64,000 bases of DNA. Origin: JALYUA01 sp038203955. GTDB lineage: Bacteria > Acidobacteriota > Thermoanaerobaculia > UBA5066 > Gp7-AA6. The stretch is taken from positions 10,115-74,114 of the forward strand of contig JBBRDK010000004.1 of the NCBI GenBank assembly GCA_038203955.1. The letters are read 5' to 3'. Position 1 is the stretch's first letter; every line of letters begins with the position of its first letter. A program made the position numbers and the translations under genes. The notes below the pieces were generated by a model. The model saw nothing but the letters and a program-made list of their open reading frames with translations. It was not told the DNA's origin and made no database searches. This document shows positions 59,958-64,000 of the stretch, piece by piece.

Positions 59958-61312
59958 GCGTAAGCAAGGACAAGGCGTTCACGGTCGTCGTCGCGGGCCG
60001 GCCGAACGTCGGAAAGTCCGCGCTCTTCAACCGCCTCATCCGGCGGCGCCGGTCGATCGTGCACGACCTGCCCGGGATGACGCGCGACGTGCTCGAGGAA
60101 GAGGCGGAGCTTCCGGACGGGCGCAGGTTCCGGCTCGTCGACACCGGAGGCTATGACCCCGAGGGCAAGGATCACATCCCGAGGGAAGTGCGCGACCGCG
60201 CCGCGGCGGCGATCCGCAACGCCGATCTCGTGCTCCTGACCATCGACGCTTCGGCCGGAATCCTGCCGGGCGACCGCGCGGCCGCCCGCATCGCGCGGCA
60301 GGCCGGCGTCGAGACCCTCGTTGCCGCGAACAAGATCGACCGGCGCGAGGGGAGCGAGGGCGAGGTCGAGGCCTGGGAGCTCGGCTTCAACGAGGTGTTC
60401 GGCGTCTCGGCGGAGCATGGGATCGGCGTCGAGGAGATCCTGGACGCGATCGCGGCGCGTCTGCCTCCGCGTCCGGAAGGGGAGCAGCTGCCCGATGAAG
60501 CGAAACCGCGCGAGATCGCGCTCGCGATGATCGGGCGCCCGAACGTCGGCAAGTCCTCGCTCGTGAACGCCCTCCTCGGGGAGGAGCGGCTCATCGTCTC
60601 GGAAGTCGCCGGCACCACGCGCGACTCCGTGGACGCGCGGCTCGTGTGGGGCGAGGCGCGGTTCCGGCTGGTGGACACCGCGGGGATCCGCCGCAAGGGA
60701 AAGACCGAGCGCGGCCCGGAAGTCCTCTCCGTGGTGCAGGCCCGCAAGCGGATCGAGGAGTGCGACGTCGCCGCGCTGATTGTCGACGCCGCCAGCGGCG
60801 CCGCCTCGCAGGACGCCAAGGTCGCTTCCTACGTCAACGACGCCGGCAAGGGACTCGTCCTCGTCGGAAACAAGTGGGATATCGCCGGGGGAGACACCGG
60901 AGAAGCGAAGAAGTTCGCCGCCGCGCTCGAAGACGAGATCCCGTTCGTGCGGTGGGCGCCGCTGGTCCTGACCTCCGCGAAGACCGGGCGCGGGATCGCC
61001 AAGATCCTGGACACCGCCGCGAAAGTCGCCGAGAACCGCTACCGCCGGATCTCCACGGGGGAGCTGAATCGCGTTCTCGGGCGCGCCTTGCGCGACAAGG
61101 CCCCGCGGACGGCGTCCGGAAAGCGCATCAAGATCTACTACGTGGCGCAGACCGGCGTCGCCCCTCCGACCTTCACCCTCGTGGCCAGCCGCGCCGAGGC
61201 CCTGCACTTCTCCGAGTCGCGCCGCGTCGAGAACCTTGTACGCGAAATGGCGGACTTCACCGGCTCGCCGATCCGGATCTCCGTGCGCGGCCGATCGAGG
61301 GAGGAGAAATAG
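59954..61312 (+). CDS. der: Ribosome-associated GTPase Der (EngA)
   Basis: About 452 residues. Essential GTPase for 50S subunit assembly with two G domains in tandem: VVAGRPNVGKSALFNRL ... DTGGYDP ... ANKIDRRE, and AMIGRPNVGKSSLVNALLG ... DTAGIRRKGK ... GNKWDIAGG. A C-terminal KH-like domain (RIKIYYVAQTGVAPPTFTLV) completes it. GTG start overlaps the upstream stop. Its stop codon merges with the heptamer repeat at 61311. Confidence 0.95.
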   Translation: MSVSKDKAFTVVVAGRPNVGKSALFNRLIRRRRSIVHDLPGMTRDVLEEEAELPDGRRFRLVDTGGYDPEGKDHIPREVRDRAAAAIRNADLVLLTIDASAGILPGDRAAARIARQAGVETLVAANKIDRREGSEGEVEAWELGFNEVFGVSAEHGIGVEEILDAIAARLPPRPEGEQLPDEAKPREIALAMIGRPNVGKSSLVNALLGEERLIVSEVAGTTRDSVDARLVWGEARFRLVDTAGIRRKGKTERGPEVLSVVQARKRIEECDVAALIVDAASGAASQDAKVASYVNDAGKGLVLVGNKWDIAGGDTGEAKKFAAALEDEIPFVRWAPLVLTSAKTGRGIAKILDTAAKVAENRYRRISTGELNRVLGRALRDKAPRTASGKRIKIYYVAQTGVAPPTFTLVASRAEALHFSESRRVENLVREMADFTGSPIRISVRGRSREEK

Positions 61313-61338
61313 CTGTCAGCTCTCAGCTGTCAGCTCTC
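61311..61338. repeat. Heptamer tandem repeat at the der stop codon
   Basis: AGCTGTC, AGCTCTC, AGCTGTC, AGCTCTC: four 7-mers, alternating, beginning in the TAG of der. Confidence 0.75.
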
Positions 61339-61367
61339 GAGATCGTTTGCTCGGCTTTCCCTCTGAA

Positions 61368-61415
61368 CCTCTCCCCCTTCGCCCCGGGCGCGGGGAGAGG
61401 GCCGGGGTGAGGGGC
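61368..61415. repeat. GC-rich palindromic repeat, copy 3
   Basis: CCTCTCCCC...GGGGAGAGGG around CGCCCCGGGCG, followed by CCGGGGTGAGGGGC. Same family as 7496-7535 and 7585-7621; here too it stands at a gene end. Confidence 0.65.
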
Positions 61416-61499
61416 ATCGGAAACGCTCAGCGTCTCCTGTGAACTGGCGCACGCCGATATCTGACAACCGGCACCCGAGAACTCGTTAATATGTCGGGA

Positions 61500-61997
61500 A
61501 TGAAGAGCGAGCCGGAGTTCTACAAGCCGGCCGAGGCCTGCCGGATGGCCGAAGTCGCGCCGTACGTCCTGCGGTACTGGGAGACGGAGTTCCCCTCTCT
61601 CTCCGAGGGCAAGGAAAAGGGCGCCGCGCGGCTCTACACCGGACGCGACGTCCGCATCATCAGCCGCATCCGCGAGCTCCTGTACGACGAGGGGTTCACC
61701 GTCGCCGGCGCGAAGAAGCGTTTGGAGGCGGAGATCTCCGAAGGGCGCTTCGACGACGGCCTGCAGCCGGCGCCGCCCCGGTCGGAGCAGAAGAAGTCGG
61801 CGAACCCGCCCGCGCCTCCCGTCATCGAGTCGCCGGAGACGGCGTTTCTCTCGGAGGGCTCGACGCGCGGAGGGAGGAACGCGGCGCCGTCCGCCCGCAA
61901 GGCGGCGCCGGCGCCCGAGTTCCCCGACCGCAAGCGCGTCCTGAGAGAGCTCAAGGAGATCGCCAGACTCCTCGACAAGCCGCGCCGCGCGCACTGA
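61500..61997 (+). CDS. MerR-family transcriptional regulator
   Basis: About 165 residues. N-terminal MerR helix-turn-helix and wing: YKPAEACRMAEVAPYVLRYWETEFP, R/Y-rich RLYTGRDVRIISRIRELLYDEGFTVAGAKKRL (cores YVLRYWETEFP and RLYTGRDVRII). The rest is Pro/Ala-rich with a final helix and no effector domain, as in the group often found beside ihfA and tRNA-Pro in Proteobacteria and Acidobacteriota. TAATAT ends 7 bases before ATG 61500; ATG at 61491 is an alternative but overlaps that box. Confidence 0.88.
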   Translation: MKSEPEFYKPAEACRMAEVAPYVLRYWETEFPSLSEGKEKGAARLYTGRDVRIISRIRELLYDEGFTVAGAKKRLEAEISEGRFDDGLQPAPPRSEQKKSANPPAPPVIESPETAFLSEGSTRGGRNAAPSARKAAPAPEFPDRKRVLRELKEIARLLDKPRRAH

Positions 61998-62021
61998 CGG
62001 ACTCGCGCCGCCTGACCGCGT

Positions 62022-62050
62022 TTGACTCGCGGGAGCAACCCTGCTCAAAT
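62022..62050 (+). promoter_or_regulatory. Promoter of tRNA-Pro
   Basis: -35 TTGACT (62022-62027), 17-base spacer, -10 TCAAAT (62045-62050), 13 bases before the mature tRNA. Confidence 0.72.
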
Positions 62051-62063
62051 GCCCCCTTCCGGT

Positions 62064-62140
62064 CGGGACGTGGCGCAGTCTGGTAGCGTACCTGAATGGG
62101 GTTCAGGGGGTCCCGGGTTCGAATCCCGGCGTCCCGACCA
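62064..62140 (+). tRNA. tRNA-Pro (anticodon GGG)
   Basis: 77 bases with encoded CCA. Acceptor CGGGACG/CGTCCCG; anticodon stem CCTGA/TCAGG around ATGGGGT; T arm GGTTCGAATCC. It reads CCC/CCU. It is the integration target of the adjacent element. Confidence 0.97.
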
Positions 62141-62185
62141 AAATCACTGAGCAAAAACGACGTGGGGTGCCCGTTGGGGTGCCCA

Positions 62186-63322
62186 TCACCGTTTCCTCCG
62201 CATCGGCACCACGGGCGAAGAGGCACCCCGGCCCGCCGGCGCCGCGACCCTCTGAAACGCGCTCGCCATGTCGCTGGTCTCGACGATTGCGTAGCGCCGG
62301 AACATCGAATCCGTCTCGTGCCCGGTGATCTTCATCGCGACAACTTGCGGAACGCCGGCGTTGGTCATCCGTCGCGCCGCTGCCCGCCGGAAGTCGTGAA
62401 AGAGACGGTGGGGGAGCTTCGCGGCCTTGCGCGCCGCGCTCCAGGCGAGAACGAACCGTTTTCGGGTGATTGGCTGCCCGGCGTCGTGAAAGACCGTCTC
62501 CGCCAGAGCGACCGAGCCGCTCTCGTGCACCACGCTCCGCGCTTCCCGTAGGCGTTCCATGATCGCGACGAGCTCGCCCGCGATCGGAACGACGCGGCCC
62601 CGGCCGTTCTTCGTGCTGACGCCCGGCAGCCGCACCTGCCTTTCTTCCCAGTCGATCCACTCCCAGCGAAGCGCGAGCAGCTCCCCGCGGCGCCACCCGG
62701 TCACGTAGGCGAACCGCACCATCTCGGCCAGCCATGGCGCCTTCTCCAGCGCCGCGGCGGCCAGCGCCTCCGGCTCCCACGCTTCGGGGAACCCCTCCCG
62801 GACCCGCTCCCCGAGCTTGTCGGGGAAGGCCGGCAGCCGGAGCACCCGCCCCGCCTTCACCGCCAGGCGCAGCGCCGACCGGAGTCCCTGGAGATCGTTG
62901 TTGATCGTCTTGTTCGCGCAGTTCTCCTTCCTCCGCGCTTCCACGTAGCCGACGAGCCGCGCGCGCGAAAGCTGGCGGACCGGGACGTGCCCGAGCGCGG
63001 AGCACAGCGGCGACTCCGGCCGGAGCCGATACCACTCGTTCTTCCAGCCCTTCTTCTCCCGCATTTGGAGATCTCGCACGTAATCCGCGAGCGCCTCGCC
63101 CACGGTGTACCGGCGATGAGCGGAGGTCTCGACGTCGCCCCCGGTTTTCTCCGCGACGTAAGAGCTCGAGACGCGATCGCGCAACTTCCGCCGCGCGGCG
63201 GCCTCATCGGTCGTACCCGACGACTCGCGCAGCCGGACGCGCTTCCCGTTGACCTCGCCGTAGTAGTCGAGCATCCACACCGGGCGCCCCTGGCGCTGGT
63301 AGACCCGCCCTTCGCCCTTCAT
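62186..63322 (-). CDS. Tyrosine-type site-specific recombinase (integrase)
   Basis: About 378 residues. N-terminal SAM-like core-binding region (YTVGEALADYVRDL, NKTINNDLQGLRSALRLAV), catalytic domain with Arg in TGWRRGELLALRWEWIDW, HDFRRAAARRM (HxxR), His in ITGHETDSMFRRYA and the Tyr nucleophile there. Gene-to-tRNA orientation is that of integrases that use the tRNA end as attachment site. ATG overlaps the stop of the ribbon-helix-helix gene (ATGA). Confidence 0.93.
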   Translation of the reverse strand: MKGEGRVYQRQGRPVWMLDYYGEVNGKRVRLRESSGTTDEAAARRKLRDRVSSSYVAEKTGGDVETSAHRRYTVGEALADYVRDLQMREKKGWKNEWYRLRPESPLCSALGHVPVRQLSRARLVGYVEARRKENCANKTINNDLQGLRSALRLAVKAGRVLRLPAFPDKLGERVREGFPEAWEPEALAAAALEKAPWLAEMVRFAYVTGWRRGELLALRWEWIDWEERQVRLPGVSTKNGRGRVVPIAGELVAIMERLREARSVVHESGSVALAETVFHDAGQPITRKRFVLAWSAARKAAKLPHRLFHDFRRAAARRMTNAGVPQVVAMKITGHETDSMFRRYAIVETSDMASAFQRVAAPAGRGASSPVVPMRRKR

Positions 63323-63516
63323 GGCTTCGCCTCCTTCTTCGCGATCCGCGGGCGCCCCGGCCGCTTGGGCTCGAGCGGCTGCTTCAACCCGAGATAGTCG
63401 CGGATCGCGACGTTGACGAGGTAGGCGAGCGACACCCGCCGCCTCACCGCAACCTTGCGGGCCTTCTCCCATAACCAGTTCTCGATATCGATGTTCGTTC
63501 TCACGTTATGCAGCAT
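63319..63516 (-). CDS. Small ribbon-helix-helix-like protein
   Basis: 65 residues: NVRTNIDIENWLWEKARKVA then RRRVSLAYLVNVAIRDYLGL fits a ribbon-helix-helix DNA-binding dimer, followed by a Lys/Arg/Pro tail. GGAGG stands 9 bases before the ATG. Co-transcribed with integrase; may act as excisionase/accessory factor or repress its own promoter. Confidence 0.75.
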   Translation of the reverse strand: MLHNVRTNIDIENWLWEKARKVAVRRRVSLAYLVNVAIRDYLGLKQPLEPKRPGRPRIAKKEAKP

Positions 63517-63538
63517 TTTGCGCGGCCTCCATAATTAG

Positions 63539-63562
63539 GTGTAATATTTCATATATTAACAC
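63539..63562. promoter_or_regulatory. Palindromic A+T-rich operator/promoter of the element
   Basis: GTGTAATAT (63539-63547) and ATATTAACAC (63553-63562) form an inverted repeat, with TAATAT and TATATT available as -10 boxes for either strand. It lies between the divergent ribbon-helix-helix gene and the gene at 63601, so the small protein is the obvious binder. Confidence 0.55.
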
Positions 63563-63600
63563 CGCCGTCGAGGGCGGCGGCAGAAAAACAGGAGGACGAA

Positions 63601-63957
63601 GTGGACGACAGGAAACACGGATCCGGAACTCCGACGCCGCACGACTTCTTAACCTGCAAAGCTTGCAGGGAGGCCGGCCAGGAAACCAAAGAGGCGGTGG
63701 CTAAGATCGGACGGTGGAGCGCCGCGATGATCGACTTGAGCCCTCCGCCCGAGATTAGAGCGGCGGACGAGGACCCTGATCCCGGCGTGCGCGACGGGAT
63801 CAACGTTTTTGTCGTCATAGAGGGCTTGGCGCACGCGATCTTCTACGAGGCCGAACGCCTGGACAGCGATCTCCCGCCGGCGCTGGCGATTTGCTCGGAG
63901 GAGCTGTTCCGTCTGGGCGCCCGTAGAGAGTCCGGACCGAAGGCGGTGCCGCGATGA
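63601..63957 (+). CDS. Element-borne protein of unknown function
   Basis: 118 residues, acidic and soluble. A CKAC pair sits near the N-terminus (FLTCKACREAGQE); GINVFVVIEGLAHAIFYEAERL is a predicted helix. No family recognised. GTG start follows AGGAGG. Its TGA overlaps the ATG of a following frame (ATGA). Confidence 0.65.
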   Translation: MDDRKHGSGTPTPHDFLTCKACREAGQETKEAVAKIGRWSAAMIDLSPPPEIRAADEDPDPGVRDGINVFVVIEGLAHAIFYEAERLDSDLPPALAICSEELFRLGARRESGPKAVPR

Positions 63958-64000
63958 TGGAGCAGCGACGCATCCAAGGGATTCATCAGGTCGCAAGACT
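63954..64000 (+). CDS. Start of a further element gene, 3' partial
   Basis: ATG at 63954 overlaps the preceding stop and opens a frame (MEQRRIQGIHQVAR) that continues beyond the window. Too short to assign; called only from the coupled start. Confidence 0.35.
   Translation, partial: MMEQRRIQGIHQVAR

Larger units (their letters stand above)
62141..64000. mobile_element. Left end of an element integrated at tRNA-Pro (partial)
   Basis: A tyrosine integrase gene points toward the tRNA 3' end from 46 bases away, followed by a small ribbon-helix-helix gene, a palindromic A+T-rich control region and unknown genes. The tRNA 3' half probably is the core of attL; the right end is outside the window. 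Local A+T content rises in the 63520-63565 gap, unlike the host DNA. Confidence 0.75.

Noticed and set aside
1..64000. CRISPR arrays, rRNA operons or complete insertion sequences
   Set aside because: No regularly spaced long repeats, no rRNA conserved blocks and no transposase gene were seen; the heptamer repeats are far too short-period for CRISPR.

Overview
The window is high-G+C, densely packed bacterial chromosome. An LPS-type cell envelope (TolC, three outer-membrane barrels, lipoprotein), a complete-looking set of housekeeping genes (RNase R, Der, gdhA, two tRNAs) and a secreted-protein C-terminal domain that I associate with Acidobacteriota suggest a member of that phylum, perhaps near Thermoanaerobaculia or Holophagae. 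That placement is inference. No rRNA, CRISPR array or complete insertion sequence is visible.

Layout. 1-2.8 kb: end of a TolC-YIP1-ABC ATPase export operon. 2.9-7.2 kb (minus): penicillin-acylase-like hydrolase and M61 peptidase. 7.6-11 kb: hemerythrin, small hydrolase, membrane protein, zinc-ribbon protein, cyclase. 11-15.5 kb (minus): M14 peptidase and glutamate dehydrogenase. 15.5-27 kb (minus): respiratory complex I genes nuoA-E-F-G-H-J-K-L-M-N followed by the redox repressor gene rex; nuoB, C, D and I are absent, and a near-perfect Rex operator lies upstream of nuoA. 27-32.2 kb: glycosyltransferase, polysaccharide deacetylase and a small acyl-chain set (FabD, FabG, ACP, FabZ-like) with no ketosynthase, interrupted by a 410-bp MITE-like element that supplies the stop codon of one gene and the ribosome site of the next. 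32-37 kb (minus): hybrid histidine kinase and a TPR-tailed membrane glycosyltransferase. 37-45.6 kb: two porins, a KdpE/KdpD-like two-component system without kdpFABC, and a KimA-like permease. Three promoters here share tandem 11-bp repeats at fixed distance from the start codon. 45.6-50 kb: P450, cation/proton antiporter, exported RidA, histidine kinase. 50-57 kb: two secreted proteins sharing one C-terminal domain, tRNA-Leu, a decayed gene, and a kinase with a frameshifted partner response regulator. 57-62 kb: rnr, DUF2155 lipoprotein, der, MerR regulator, tRNA-Pro. 62.1 kb to the end: left edge of an integrated element in tRNA-Pro (tyrosine integrase, ribbon-helix-helix protein, element-borne unknowns).

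Genome habits. Many genes are coupled by ATGA/GTGA/TTGA/CTGA overlaps. Several genes lack a Shine-Dalgarno sequence and instead have a TAnnnT box 6-9 nt before the start codon, which predicts leaderless transcripts. Seven intergenic spots carry short heptamer tandem repeats of differing sequence, two of them as long inverted pairs between convergent genes.
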